Source: Eubacterium sp. (GTDB lineage: Bacteria > Bacillota_A > Clostridia > Lachnospirales > Lachnospiraceae). Taken from it: DNA of 5,348 nt. Of the stretch, positions 5,316-5,348 are shown in pieces (the stretch's first letter is position 1; each line of letters starts with the position of its first letter). The stretch covers positions 1 through 5,348 of the forward strand of contig JAFVEX010000027.1 in the NCBI GenBank assembly GCA_017475785.1, read 5' to 3'. The notes below the pieces were generated by a model. The model was not told the DNA's origin. It was given only the letters and a program-made list of their open reading frames with translations, and did no database searches. Both the position numbers and the translations under genes were made by a program.

Positions 5316-5348
5316 GGACCGAAGTGGAACGAAGACCGCTGCTGGTCA
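5314..5348. repeat. Partial structured tail at the window edge
   Basis: GCGG (5314-5317) faces CCGC (5336-5339), and CGAAG occurs twice ten bases apart (5320-5324 and 5330-5334). GACC (5334-5337) can also pair with GGTC (5344-5347). No coding frame could be supported. The sequence continues the style of the preceding stem-loops and may be the remainder of the same repeat element, cut by the window end. Confidence 0.25.

Overview
The window reads as part of a carbohydrate or polyol utilisation locus from a Gram-positive anaerobe, most likely a clostridial (Lachnospiraceae-like) member of the Bacillota. This placement is inferred from the strong AGGAGG-type ribosome binding sites, the two-gene (split) transketolase, the GPH-family sugar symporter and moderately GC-rich coding DNA around an AT-rich control region. 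No rRNA, tRNA, CRISPR array, insertion sequence or phage gene is visible.

Layout. The left two thirds is a compact leftward operon. In transcription order it holds the transketolase N-terminal subunit (3653 to 2799), the transketolase C-terminal subunit (2799 to 1846, overlapping the first gene by one base as TAATG), a sugar:cation symporter of the GPH/MelB family (1775 to 384), and a zinc-dependent alcohol/polyol dehydrogenase (from 321, running off the left edge). The gaps are short (overlap, 70 nt, 62 nt), each gene has its own strong Shine-Dalgarno site, and no convincing terminator lies between them. A control region of about 450 bp (3654-4101) separates this operon from a rightward gene for a second, distinct zinc-dependent alcohol dehydrogenase of the benzyl-alcohol-dehydrogenase-like group (4102-5211). 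The last 137 bases carry two strong stem-loops and a partial third structure.

How the genes may work together (inference). The symporter would import a sugar, glycoside or sugar alcohol. One or both dehydrogenases would interconvert an alcohol and a carbonyl group. The transketolase would move a two-carbon unit to or from an aldose. No kinase, isomerase, aldolase, glycosidase or regulator lies in the window, so the substrate cannot be read from it.

Most interesting points. The transketolase C-subunit keeps its catalytic Glu but has lost the His and the acidic residues normally found in the acceptor/phosphate-binding loop, which suggests a non-standard substrate. The rightward dehydrogenase has Gly-Gly where NAD-dependent relatives carry an Asp that selects NAD. 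The rightward gene has a good promoter, a dense symmetric repeat cluster just after the predicted transcription start, and a hairpin-rich leader of about 200 nt ending in a 9-bp hairpin that abuts the ribosome binding site.
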